Shown: positions 53,388 through 62,601 of the stretch, piece after piece
Layout of the letters: the number at the start of each line of letters is the position of its first letter
Numbering within the stretch: position 1 is the first letter of the stretch
DNA from: Couchioplanes caeruleus
GTDB lineage: Bacteria > Actinomycetota > Actinomycetes > Mycobacteriales > Micromonosporaceae
DNA: 64,000 nucleotides
NCBI RefSeq assembly: GCF_023499255.1
Contig: NZ_CP092183.1
Location: 5,390,501 to 5,454,500 of the forward strand
Direction of reading: 5' to 3'
Program-made: the position numbers and the translations under genes
The notes under the pieces: model-generated
The model's input: the letters and a program-made list of their open reading frames with translations, nothing else
Databases searched by the model: none
What the model was told of the DNA's origin: nothing

Positions 53388-54705
53388 CGAGCGCTCCCGG
53401 TGAGCGCGGCCTTGAGGTCCTTGCACCCGGCGGCCGCGCGGCGCAGCGCCGCGATCCGGGCGACCGCCTCCTGCCCGGGCAGTTTGCGCAGGCCGCTCAG
53501 CATGGCGACCGCGTCGGCGTCGACCTCCCGCGGGATGATGTCCCATTCACCCCAGCCGGCCACCAGTTCCTGGTCGAGGAGGTAGGCGGCCGCGGCATGC
53601 GTGGCCGACGGGTCGTATCCGTCGTCGCAGATGACGGGTGTCATCGCCGCGATCACCAGCTTCGGGACGAACCGGTCGGGCCAGGCGAGGTGGCCGTACT
53701 TGTCGACGTGGACGTCGGCCAGGACGACGCCGGGCTGCGGGGCCGGTGACCACGCGGGGTAGTACGTGGTGGTGTCCTCGTGCACCGCGGTCGGCGCGTC
53801 CGGGAGCTTGGCGAGCGCCGCCAGGGCCTGCCGCGCCGGGGGCACCACCTCGGACATCAGCCCGGCGTGGACCCGGCTGACGCAGACCCGGGGCGCGCCG
53901 TCGGCACAGACCAGCTCCTGCGCGACCGTGTCGGTCGGGTTGTCCACGAACTCGCCGCGCGGGACGACCGCGAGGGCGAGGGCGGCGCCGACGGTGACCG
54001 GCAGCAGCGCCGCCACCCGGGTGCGCCACCCGCCGGAGGCGAGCAGCACCGCGGCGGCGACGGCGAACGCAACCAGCCAGATGACCTGCGCGAGGCTGAC
54101 CCGGCCGCCCACCGTCTGGTAGTCGGTGTACTGGCCCATGCCGTACATCGGGGAGAACACGAGGCTGAGCCAGTTCCGGTGCCCGGTCGCGACCGGCAGC
54201 AGCATCAGGAACGCGATGCCGGCCACTGCCAGGGCGGGCGCGGTCACCATGGACGGCACCAGCCGGCCCACGGCGAGTCCCAGCCAGACGCCGCCGATCA
54301 TGGCGAGCACGCCGACGGCGAGCACGACGAAGGCCCGGGCCGGCAGGTACTGCGCGGTGTCGATGATCCAGGGCAGGCCGGCCGCGGCCACCAGCAGGTA
54401 CGCCGCCGCGGCGGCGATGGCCATCGCGCCGAGCACGGGCACCATCCGCTGCGCGCGGGGCCGGGCCGTGCTGGCGAACAGCTCCGCCACGTGGGACCGG
54501 TGCTCGCGGCGGGCCTGCCACGCACCGGCGGCCAGCGCGAGCGGCCACAGCAGCACCAGGTATTCCCGTTCGGACATGGCCAGCGCCATCCAGCTGGCGG
54601 CCCACCGCTGGGGTGCCGCGTACAGGAGGATGCCGCCGGCCACGAGCAGGATCAGGACGGTGCCCAGGGCCGCCGAACGGCGGACCTCGATGCCGAGCAC
54701 ACGGG

Positions 54706-54709
<4 letters not shown>
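53384..54709 (-). CDS. ABC transporter permease
   Basis: A 441-residue membrane protein with about eight helices, in two blocks: ALGTVLILLVAGGILLYAA to LLASGGW, then a C-terminal extracytoplasmic domain of about 190 residues. That domain holds several Cys (QELVCADGAPRVCVSR, CDDGYD, GCKDL) and looks like a fused globular region. The ATG overlaps the ATPase stop. It would form the channel for the exporter. The substrate is unknown. Confidence 0.82.
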
Positions 54710-55509
<800 letters not shown>

Positions 55510-55540
55510 AGTCACTTCTCTCTCGAGGTCGTTCGGGTGG

Positions 55541-56344
55541 TCAGTCACGGCTCGCCAGCCTGCGGTAGTCGTCGGCCCGGGTCGCCGCGTACGCCGCGAG
55601 CGCCACGGTGGCCAGGGCCCAGACCGGAACGCTGGCCGGGCGCAGCACCACGGGGATGTCCGCGGTGGCGAGGCTGGGCAGGACGACCGCGGCGGCCCAG
55701 GTGGCGCCGACGCCGATGGCGGCCCGGCGCACGCCGAAACGGCCGCCGAGGGCGATGGTGGCCGCGGTGCAGGCCAGGCCAGGCAGGAGCATCAGCGCCA
55801 GGGATTCCCGCGTGCCGGCACCGGCCAGGGCGAGTGCGGGCACGACCACGGCGAGCACGGTCGCGGTGCGCCGCAGCAGCAGCATCAGGCCGGCGCCGGG
55901 CGCGCCGGCGATCAGCTCCCAGGCCGGATCGGCCCGGCGGCTCCACGCGACGGCGACGCCGGGCAGCGGCGCCACCGGCGCGAGCAGCAGAACCAGGGAC
56001 GGCAGCTCGGGGAAGGTCAGGTTGAGCAGGACCGCGCAGAGCAGCGCGCTGAGCGTCATGATCAGCCACGGTCCCAGCGCCCAGACGAGCCAGCGGCGGC
56101 GCACCGGCGACCAGGCCCGGCGGACCGGGGCCGGCCGCGGCCCGGTCTGGATGCCCTCGTCCACGGCGGCGGCGACCCGGTCGAGCAACGCCCGGGTGTC
56201 CGGGGTGGTGCTGCCGGCGAGCCGGGCCCGGCAGTCGGCGCAGCCCTCGAGGTGCACCTCCACCGACCAGACGGTGGCGTCGTCGAGGTCCGCGTCGCCC
56301 CCGGCGTAGCGGGAGATCACGGCGAGATTCGGATGGGTGGTCAT
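55541..56344 (-). CDS. zinc-finger anti-sigma-like membrane protein
   Basis: A 267-residue protein from ATG 56344, overlapping the sigma gene stop (ATGA). The N-terminal 45 residues hold HLEGCADCRARL, the His-x3-Cys-x2-Cys zinc-binding motif of anti-sigma factors. The remaining part has six or so helices (WALGPWLIMTLSALLCAVLL, AAIGVGATWAAAVVLPSL). It probably holds the ECF sigma factor at the membrane and releases it on a signal. Its position directly before an ABC exporter suggests the signal concerns that exporter's substrate. Confidence 0.88.
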   Translation of the reverse strand: MTTHPNLAVISRYAGGDADLDDATVWSVEVHLEGCADCRARLAGSTTPDTRALLDRVAAAVDEGIQTGPRPAPVRRAWSPVRRRWLVWALGPWLIMTLSALLCAVLLNLTFPELPSLVLLLAPVAPLPGVAVAWSRRADPAWELIAGAPGAGLMLLLRRTATVLAVVVPALALAGAGTRESLALMLLPGLACTAATIALGGRFGVRRAAIGVGATWAAAVVLPSLATADIPVVLRPASVPVWALATVALAAYAATRADDYRRLASRD

Positions 56345-56913
56345 GAGAGTGCCTCCCGCAGAGCGATGCGAGCCCGCCGCGCGCGGGACTTCACCGTGCC
56401 TTCCGGCACCCCGAGCAGCAGTGACGTCTCCCGTACGGAGAGCCCGTCGAGAACCATGGCCCGCAGCACCTGACGCACCTCGGTGGGCAGGCGCAGCAGG
56501 GCCTGTTCGAGGTCCTGGCCGACGCGGCCGGCCATCACCTCGTCCTCCGCGGCCGGGGCCGTGGTCTCCAGCAACGGCACGGGCGGCGGCTGCGCGTGCC
56601 GGGCCCGGCGGCGGAACGCGTCGACCAGCCGGTTGGCGGCGATGGTCCAGAGCCAGCCGACCGCGCTGCCGGCGGTGGCGCCCCCGGCGAAGCTGCCCGC
56701 GGCCCGCCACACGGCCAGGTAGGTCTCCTGCAGCACGTCCGCGACCACGTCCTCGTCGGCGCACCGGCGCCGCAGCCGCACGGCGAGCCACGGCGAGGTG
56801 CGCCGGTACAGCTCGTCGAACGCCCGCCGGTCGCCGCGGGCGGTGCGGCGCACGAGCTCGTCCTCGTCGGCCGCGTCCAGGTTTCGTCTCACACCAGGCA
56901 AGACGACGATCAC
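56341..56913 (-). CDS. ECF-family RNA polymerase sigma factor
   Basis: A 190-residue group-4 sigma factor starting at GTG 56913. Region 2 (AFDELYRRTSPWLAVRL, DVLQETYLAVWRAAGSF) binds core and -10 DNA; region 4 (LRLPTEVRQVLRAMVLDGLSVRETSLLLGVPEGTVKSRARRAR) recognises -35. It is the first gene of a five-gene operon with its anti-sigma and an ABC exporter, so it likely activates the operon itself. The gap upstream (56914-57014) is divergent with the Holin-X gene and should contain both promoters. Confidence 0.93.
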   Translation of the reverse strand: MIVVLPGVRRNLDAADEDELVRRTARGDRRAFDELYRRTSPWLAVRLRRRCADEDVVADVLQETYLAVWRAAGSFAGGATAGSAVGWLWTIAANRLVDAFRRRARHAQPPPVPLLETTAPAAEDEVMAGRVGQDLEQALLRLPTEVRQVLRAMVLDGLSVRETSLLLGVPEGTVKSRARRARIALREALS

Positions 56914-57014
56914 CTCCCGACGGTTCTCCGTTTCGAGTGACTCAGGTCACAGCTAAGGCCGATCGTACGAATCCGGTGGGCATATTCGCCCTGACCTGGG
57001 GTAGCACAGGGGCC

Positions 57015-57443
57015 ATGACCGATACCCGGATGCGGCTGGACGGCTCCGCCGACGCGTCGGCCGGCGCGCTCGTGAGCCAGATGAGCGAGCAGGTGTCCAC
57101 GCTCGTACGGCAGGAACTCGAGCTCGCCCGCACGGAGATGGTGGAGAAGGGCAAACGCGCCGGTACGGGCGCCGGGATGCTCGGCGGCGCCGGCGTCCTC
57201 GCCCTGTACGGCGTCTCCGCCCTCCTGCTGACCATCGGCGCCGCCCTCGCCCTCGCCCTGCCGGACTGGCTCGCCGCGCTCATCGTGACGGTGCTCGTAC
57301 TGGCCTGCGCCGGCGTGGCCGCGCTGCTGGGCCGCAAGCAGGTGCAGCAGGCCACCCCGCCCGCGCCCACCGAGGCGGTCGACAGCACGAAGCGTGACGT
57401 CGGCACCGTCAAGGCGGCGGCACGGGAAGGTCGCCGCCGGTGA
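57015..57443 (+). CDS. actinobacterial Holin-X family protein
   Basis: A 142-residue membrane protein from ATG 57015. An amphipathic N-terminal helix (LVSQMSEQVSTLVRQELELARTEM) is followed by two long hydrophobic segments (GMLGGAGVLALYGVSALLLTIGAALALAL and LAALIVTVLVLACAGVAALLG). This is the pattern of putative actinobacterial Holin-X (holin superfamily III). A role in cell lysis is not shown for chromosomal members. Its stop overlaps the next gene's GTG. Confidence 0.88.
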   Translation: MTDTRMRLDGSADASAGALVSQMSEQVSTLVRQELELARTEMVEKGKRAGTGAGMLGGAGVLALYGVSALLLTIGAALALALPDWLAALIVTVLVLACAGVAALLGRKQVQQATPPAPTEAVDSTKRDVGTVKAAAREGRRR

Positions 57444-58486
57444 CCTACGCCGCCGCACCCGACCGCTACACCAGCGGGATGCAGTACCGCCGCACCGGGC
57501 GCTCGGGGCTCGACCTGCCCGTACTGTCGCTCGGGTTGTGGCACAACTTCGGCGACGACCGGCCGTTCGAGACGCAACGGGCCATCGCCCGGCGCGCCTT
57601 CGACCTCGGGATCACCCATTTCGACCTGGCCAACAACTACGGGCCGCCGTACGGCTCCGCCGAGGTCAACGTCGGCCGGCTGCTGCGCGAGGACTTCCGC
57701 CCCTACCGGGACGAGCTGGTGATCTCCACCAAGGCGGGTTGGGACATGTGGCCGGGCCCGTACGGCCAGGGCGGCGGCAGCCGCAAGTACGTGCTCGCCA
57801 GCCTGGACCAGTCGCTGGGCCGGATGGGCCTGGACTACGTCGACATCTTCTACTCGCACCGCTTCGACCCCACCACGCCGCTCGAGGAGACCGCGACCGC
57901 CCTCGACACCGCCGTCCGCCAGGGCAAGGCGCTCTACGTCGGCATCTCGTCGTACGACGCGCAGCACACCCGGACGATGGCGGGGCTGCTGCGCGACCTC
58001 GGCACTCCCCTGCTGATCCACCAGCCGTCGTACTCGATGCTGAACCGCTGGATCGAGACCGAGGGCCTGCTGGACGCGGCGCACGAGGCCGGCGCCGGGG
58101 TCATCGGGTTCACCGCGCTGGCCCAGGGCCTGCTCACCGGCAAGTACCTCAACGGCATCCCGGAGGGCTCGCGCGCGGCCGCGGGCACCTCCCTGGACCC
58201 GGACTGGCTCGACGACGCCATGGTGTCACGGCTCAACTCGCTCAACGAGGTGGCGCAGCAGCGCGGGCAGAGCCTCGCGCAGATGGCCCTCGCCTGGGCG
58301 CTGCGCGACCCGCGGGTGACGTCCCTGGTCATCGGCGCGAGCCGGGTGGAGCAGCTCGAGCAGAACGTCGCGGCGCTGGACATCATGTCCTTCGACGACG
58401 AGGAGCTCGCCACCATCGACAAGATCCTCGAGTCCGGTACGACCTCCGTGGACCTGTGGAAGGACGCCCGTCAGGGCACGCTGTAG
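57440..58486 (+). CDS. aldo/keto reductase (YghZ/Gpr-like)
   Basis: A 348-residue NADPH-dependent AKR barrel. The catalytic tetrad is visible: Asp and Tyr in FDLANNYGPPYGSAE, Lys in VISTKAGWD and His in IFYSHRFDPTTPL. The long insert MWPGPYGQGGGSRKYV and the ending DLWKDARQGTL resemble the L-glyceraldehyde-3-phosphate reductase group (YghZ/AKR14). It would detoxify methylglyoxal-type aldehydes. The GTG at 57440 overlaps the Holin-X stop (GTGA), so the two genes form a pair. Confidence 0.9.
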   Translation: MTYAAAPDRYTSGMQYRRTGRSGLDLPVLSLGLWHNFGDDRPFETQRAIARRAFDLGITHFDLANNYGPPYGSAEVNVGRLLREDFRPYRDELVISTKAGWDMWPGPYGQGGGSRKYVLASLDQSLGRMGLDYVDIFYSHRFDPTTPLEETATALDTAVRQGKALYVGISSYDAQHTRTMAGLLRDLGTPLLIHQPSYSMLNRWIETEGLLDAAHEAGAGVIGFTALAQGLLTGKYLNGIPEGSRAAAGTSLDPDWLDDAMVSRLNSLNEVAQQRGQSLAQMALAWALRDPRVTSLVIGASRVEQLEQNVAALDIMSFDDEELATIDKILESGTTSVDLWKDARQGTL

Positions 58487-58510
58487 TCCCCCCGGGCCGG
58501 TGAGGCGGTT

Positions 58511-59356
58511 CTACGCGCCGTCGGGGTGAGGCAGGCCCATCGCGTTCGGGTACGGCACCACCGCCGCCGCGCCCCGGGCCAACGGCACGAGCAGCTCGCC
58601 CAGCCGGTCCTGCTCGGCGGCGCTCAGGGCCGTCCACGGTTGCGCAGCCAGCGCATCGGTACGGCTCTCGACGCTGCGATGCGCCTCCCGCCCCTCCGCC
58701 GTGGGCCGCCCGTCGGCGTCGAGCAGCCCTCGCCCGGCCAGCGCACCGACTGCGGCGTCCCATTCCGCGTCGGTCCAGCCCCGGTTCGGCTGGAGCTGGT
58801 CCCGGCCGCCGTACAGGGCGTCGCGCAGGACGAGCGCCTGCAGGCCGGTGAGCCCGGCGCCGACCAGCGCGGCGATGTGCCCGTCGCCGCGGTGTTCCCG
58901 CAGCACGGTGGCGGCCTGCCACAGCCGGGCGAGCTCGCCCTCGGGCCGGGGCAGGGCGGCGTTGGCGGCGCCGAGCGCGCGGCCGTCCGTGACGGCCGCG
59001 GCGGCCGCGCGTTCCAGCAGGTCGGCGGCCTCGGCCCACGGCGCGGATCCGGACGGTACGACGGCCCGCAGCGCGGCGACCGCACCGTCGAGGCGGGCGG
59101 CGAGCGCCTCTTCTGGCCTTGCCCGGTGCCACACGTCCGGCAGCGCGCGGCTCACCATGCCGGATGCGAAGCCGAAGAACAGCGCGGTGACGGGCGCCGC
59201 CTGGACCGCGCCGAGCGGAGCGGCCCGTCCGGCGAAGTAGCCGCGCCAGAACCCGCGCAGTCCGGCGCTCTCGAACGCCTCCCGGGCCTGCGGGGCGAAG
59301 TAGGTGACGGCGTGCAATGGCTCGTACAGCTGCCAGACCCTGCGGGCGAAGGACAT
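58511..59356 (-). CDS. SCO6745-family protein
   Basis: A 281-residue, Ala-rich, helical cytoplasmic protein from ATG 59356. The opening MSFARRVWQLYEPLHAVTYF followed by GFWRGYFAGRAAPLG, and the ending RLGELLVPLARGAAAVVPYPNAMGLP, match the SCO6745 family as I remember it. A MarR-like winged helix is visible in the C-terminal half (WDAAVGALAGRGLLDADGR). The function is unknown. It is convergent with the aldo/keto reductase. Confidence 0.8.
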   Translation of the reverse strand: MSFARRVWQLYEPLHAVTYFAPQAREAFESAGLRGFWRGYFAGRAAPLGAVQAAPVTALFFGFASGMVSRALPDVWHRARPEEALAARLDGAVAALRAVVPSGSAPWAEAADLLERAAAAAVTDGRALGAANAALPRPEGELARLWQAATVLREHRGDGHIAALVGAGLTGLQALVLRDALYGGRDQLQPNRGWTDAEWDAAVGALAGRGLLDADGRPTAEGREAHRSVESRTDALAAQPWTALSAAEQDRLGELLVPLARGAAAVVPYPNAMGLPHPDGA

Positions 59357-59416
59357 GAACGCGATCCCATCGCATCGGCGGCCGTGAGGGAACAGCCAAT
59401 CCACGGGACGCGGCCC

Positions 59417-59446
59417 GCCCGGGCCCGCGCCGTGGCGGGCCCGGGC
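59417..59446 (-). terminator. hairpin terminator
   Basis: GCCCGGGCCCGC and GCGGGCCCGGGC form a perfect 12-bp stem with a six-base loop. It begins 11 bases past the stop of the second PA14/propeller/DUF1080 gene and should end that transcript before the SCO6745-family gene. Confidence 0.8.
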
Positions 59447-59457
59447 GTCCGAACCGC

Positions 59458-62415
59458 TCAGCTCTGCGGTTCGATCCAGATGTTGCGGTACTGGACCTTG
59501 TTGCCGTGGTCCTGCAGACGGATCGAGCCCGTGGCCGGGCCCTCGGCGATGCTGCCGCCCGTCACGCCGGTGATCTCGACGTCGTCGTGCACCTTCACGC
59601 CGTTCCACACCACCGAGATGCGGGCGTTCCCGGTTTTGGCGCCGGCCGCGTCGTAGCGGGCCGCCCGGAAGTCGATGTCGTACGTCTGCCACGTCTCCGG
59701 CGGCGTGGCGGCGTTCACGTCCGGGGCTTTCTGCAGGTAGACGGCGCCGGCCTCGTTGGTGTCGAGGGTGGTGTCGCCGTACGAGTCGAGCACCTGGAGC
59801 TCGTAGCGCTCCTGCTGGTAGACGCCGCTGTTGCCACGGTTCTGCCCGGTGACGTCCGGCGGCAGCAGCGGCACCTTGAACTCCACGTGCAGCTTGTAGT
59901 CGCCGAACGCCTGGCGGGTCCGCAGGTCGCCGCAGCACACCTCCATCGCCCCGTCGCCGACGCGCGGCCAGCTCGCCGTCCGCCCGTCGGTGTGCTGCCA
60001 CTCGGCGAGGTCGGTGCCGTCGAACAGGACGATCCGCTCCCCCGGCTTGCGTACGGTGATCAGGTCCAGGTTGACGTGGCCGGTGTCCTCCGCGTCGACC
60101 CGGTACTGGACCGTGTTGTCACCCCGGCGCAGCGTGAGCCGTTCGGTCTTGGTGGCCCAGTCGTCCCACGTGTTGGTGGTCGGCAGGACGGTCTGGCGGA
60201 TCTTCCTGCCGTTGACGTACACGCTGACGGTCTTGTCGCCCTGGAACGGGTTGGGGCCGTTGGAGTAGCGCAGGCCGACCTCGTAGTCGCCGGCCTTCCT
60301 CACGTCGACGTGCATCGTCGTGGAGGCGTTGAGCGCGCCGAACCCGTCGACGAACCCGATGCCCGAGAAGCCGGGGTGGTCGGTGCCGACACCGGCCCCG
60401 CCCTGGCGGCGGCCCTCCTCGGCCTCGTAGAACACCTGGTCGGGCTGGGCGCCGGGGATGGCGTTGAGCGTGTACCAGGCCTCGGTGCTCCACAGCTGCT
60501 CGCCGCCCTCGGCGCTGAACGGCCGCGGCGAGCGCAGGTGCACCACGCGGCCGGGCAGCAGACCGTCCACGGTGAGCGTGACCCGGCGGCGGTCGGCGGA
60601 GAGCCGGATGCCGCTGACGGTCAGCTTCTGCTCCTCGACCTTGGGGCCGCCGTACTGCTCGGTCGGTGCGTACCGCCACTGCTCGAGCTGGTACGCCTTC
60701 GCCAGGTTCGCGACCGTCTCGTCGGACAGCGGCTTGGTGTACTCGACGGTGAAGCCGCCGCGCGTCGCGCTCATGGACTTCATGTCGAACGCCGTAACGC
60801 CGTTGGGCGTCAGCTTCTGCAGGCCGTACGTGAGCTTGCCCTCCTGGCCCCAGTTGCCGCCCGCGCCGAGCCCGCCGATGTAGATGGAGCCGTCCGGGCC
60901 GATCGTGGTCCGGTTGACGCCGACCTCGAGGCCCTGGGTGTGGCGGAACACCGCGCCCTGGTACTCGCCGTGCACCTTCTCCAGGAAGGCGCGCTGCAGG
61001 CCGCCGTACGTGACGTCGCCGACGAGCATCTGGCCCGCGAACGGACCCTGCTGGAGCAGCACCGGGGTGCTCGGCGAGTTGGCGATCTCGTTCTGCGGCA
61101 GCCACAGCACCGGCTGGGTCACCGGGTTGGCGTCGAACGGGCCGGCCGGGTTCGTGTAGTGGTTGAAGAACCGGTCCTGCTTGATCTCCACCAGCTTCGA
61201 CGCCGGCAGCCAGCCGCCCTGGTTGTCGGCCACGAACAGGCCCCCGCCGGGGCCCCAGCCCAGGCCGTTGGGGGTACGCAGCCCGCCGGCGACGTACGTG
61301 ACCTTGCCGGTGCGCCGGTTCACGACGATGCTCGTGCCCCGGTTGGCCGCCGGTTGCGGGTTCGTGGTGGCGCCGCCGTAGTCGATGGCGACCGAGAGGT
61401 TGAGGTAGAAGTTGCCGCCCTTGTAGAGCAGGCCGAACGCGAACTCGTGGAAGTTGCCCCCGTACGGCCAGGTGGCGACCGTACGCTTCGAGTCCGCGAC
61501 CTCGTCGCCGTCGGTGTCGACCAGCTCGGTGAGCTCGTGCTTCTGCGACACGTAGATGGAGCCGTCGACGACCGCGAGTCCCATCGGCTCCTTGAGCCCC
61601 GAGGCGACCTTCTTGTACGTGACCTTGCCCGGATCGGTCTGCCCGGTGACGTGGTCGAGGATGTAGACCTCGCCGGCCGTCGTCTCGCTGCCGCCCCAGG
61701 TGGCGATGACGAGCCGGCCGTCCTTCGTCCAGTCCATCGCGGACACCTGCGGCTGGAAGCCGCCGGGGCGCAGGTCGGTGAGCGTGTAGCCGGGGTTCAC
61801 CGCGTCGAGCGGCAGCCCGTCGCCGGGGGTGTCGGTCGCGCCCTCGCACTGCTTCTGGCCGGGGGCGGTCACCCGGACCACGCCGGCGTCGGTGCTCAGC
61901 GCGGAGGTGGGTACGACGCTGAAGTCGTCGGCGCCGGGCGGACGCCAGGACAGCGTCAGCTGCTGCCCGCCGCCGGCCTCGAAGAACTCGACGAACAGGG
62001 CGTGCGGGCCGGCGCCCAGCTCGACGCTGCCGTCCTTGGACTCCACGCCGTGCAGGCCGTCGTTGTCGACGACAGGCTTGCCGTCGATCGCCAGGCGGGA
62101 GCCGTCGTCGCTGGCGAGCCGGAAGGCGTACGTGCCGCCGGCGGGCACGGTCAGGTTGCCGATCACGTGGGCGACGAAGTTGTCCTGCAGGCCGAACTCG
62201 TCGCCGGTGTAGTCAACGTCGGGCATCAGCTTGTCGACGTTCGGCGTCTGCCCCGGCTTGAGGGTGCAGATCCGGGTCAGCGGGACGCGAGTGTCGAACG
62301 TGCGGAGGGTGACCCCCGGTTCCTGGGGTGGCAGATCGGCGGCGGACGCGGCGGCCGGGTGGGCGGCGACTGCGGCGGACGCGGCTATGAGGCTGAGGAC
62401 GAGAGCACGGACCAT
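59458..62415 (-). CDS. secreted PA14 / quinoprotein-like propeller / CBM / DUF1080 protein, paralogue 2
   Basis: About 985 residues from ATG 62415, preceded by AAGGAG. Signal peptide (ALVLSLIAASAAVAAHPAAASA) then LPPQEPGVTLRTFD, nearly identical to paralogue 1. PA14 about 30-180 (YAFRLASDDGSRLAIDG); quinoprotein-like propeller about 190-580 (KEPMGLAVVDGSIYVSQ, GGLRTPNGLGWGPGGG); CBM6/35-type module about 665-790; DUF1080 about 793-985 (RIVLFDGTDLAEWQ, YKLHVEFKVP, SGVYQQERYELQVLD). It lacks the ricin module of the protein at 30161. It is secreted and probably acts on plant or microbial glycans. A duplicated CAGAAGTTCT lies in its promoter. Confidence 0.85.
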   Translation of the reverse strand: MVRALVLSLIAASAAVAAHPAAASAADLPPQEPGVTLRTFDTRVPLTRICTLKPGQTPNVDKLMPDVDYTGDEFGLQDNFVAHVIGNLTVPAGGTYAFRLASDDGSRLAIDGKPVVDNDGLHGVESKDGSVELGAGPHALFVEFFEAGGGQQLTLSWRPPGADDFSVVPTSALSTDAGVVRVTAPGQKQCEGATDTPGDGLPLDAVNPGYTLTDLRPGGFQPQVSAMDWTKDGRLVIATWGGSETTAGEVYILDHVTGQTDPGKVTYKKVASGLKEPMGLAVVDGSIYVSQKHELTELVDTDGDEVADSKRTVATWPYGGNFHEFAFGLLYKGGNFYLNLSVAIDYGGATTNPQPAANRGTSIVVNRRTGKVTYVAGGLRTPNGLGWGPGGGLFVADNQGGWLPASKLVEIKQDRFFNHYTNPAGPFDANPVTQPVLWLPQNEIANSPSTPVLLQQGPFAGQMLVGDVTYGGLQRAFLEKVHGEYQGAVFRHTQGLEVGVNRTTIGPDGSIYIGGLGAGGNWGQEGKLTYGLQKLTPNGVTAFDMKSMSATRGGFTVEYTKPLSDETVANLAKAYQLEQWRYAPTEQYGGPKVEEQKLTVSGIRLSADRRRVTLTVDGLLPGRVVHLRSPRPFSAEGGEQLWSTEAWYTLNAIPGAQPDQVFYEAEEGRRQGGAGVGTDHPGFSGIGFVDGFGALNASTTMHVDVRKAGDYEVGLRYSNGPNPFQGDKTVSVYVNGRKIRQTVLPTTNTWDDWATKTERLTLRRGDNTVQYRVDAEDTGHVNLDLITVRKPGERIVLFDGTDLAEWQHTDGRTASWPRVGDGAMEVCCGDLRTRQAFGDYKLHVEFKVPLLPPDVTGQNRGNSGVYQQERYELQVLDSYGDTTLDTNEAGAVYLQKAPDVNAATPPETWQTYDIDFRAARYDAAGAKTGNARISVVWNGVKVHDDVEITGVTGGSIAEGPATGSIRLQDHGNKVQYRNIWIEPQS

Positions 62416-62554
62416 GCTGCTCCTTCGAACTCGACTGACCGGCTCGATGCACGGATGTGAATATCCTGGTCCACTATCGACGCTCACACCAGAACTTCTG
62501 CCTCTTCAGGCTGAACTTTCCTCAAAAAATGAGAAAGTCTTCCGCCGGACAGGA

Positions 62555-62587
62555 ACGGGCGGACCGGCATACCGCCGGTCCGCCCGT
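62555..62587 (-). terminator. hairpin terminator
   Basis: ACGGGCGGACCGGC and GCCGGTCCGCCCGT form a perfect 14-bp stem with a five-base loop, 14 bases past the stop of the S15-type hydrolase. A run of six As at 62525-62530 (T in the transcript sense) lies about 25 bases further downstream. Confidence 0.82.
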
Positions 62588-62601
62588 CCTCGAGGTTCGC
62601 G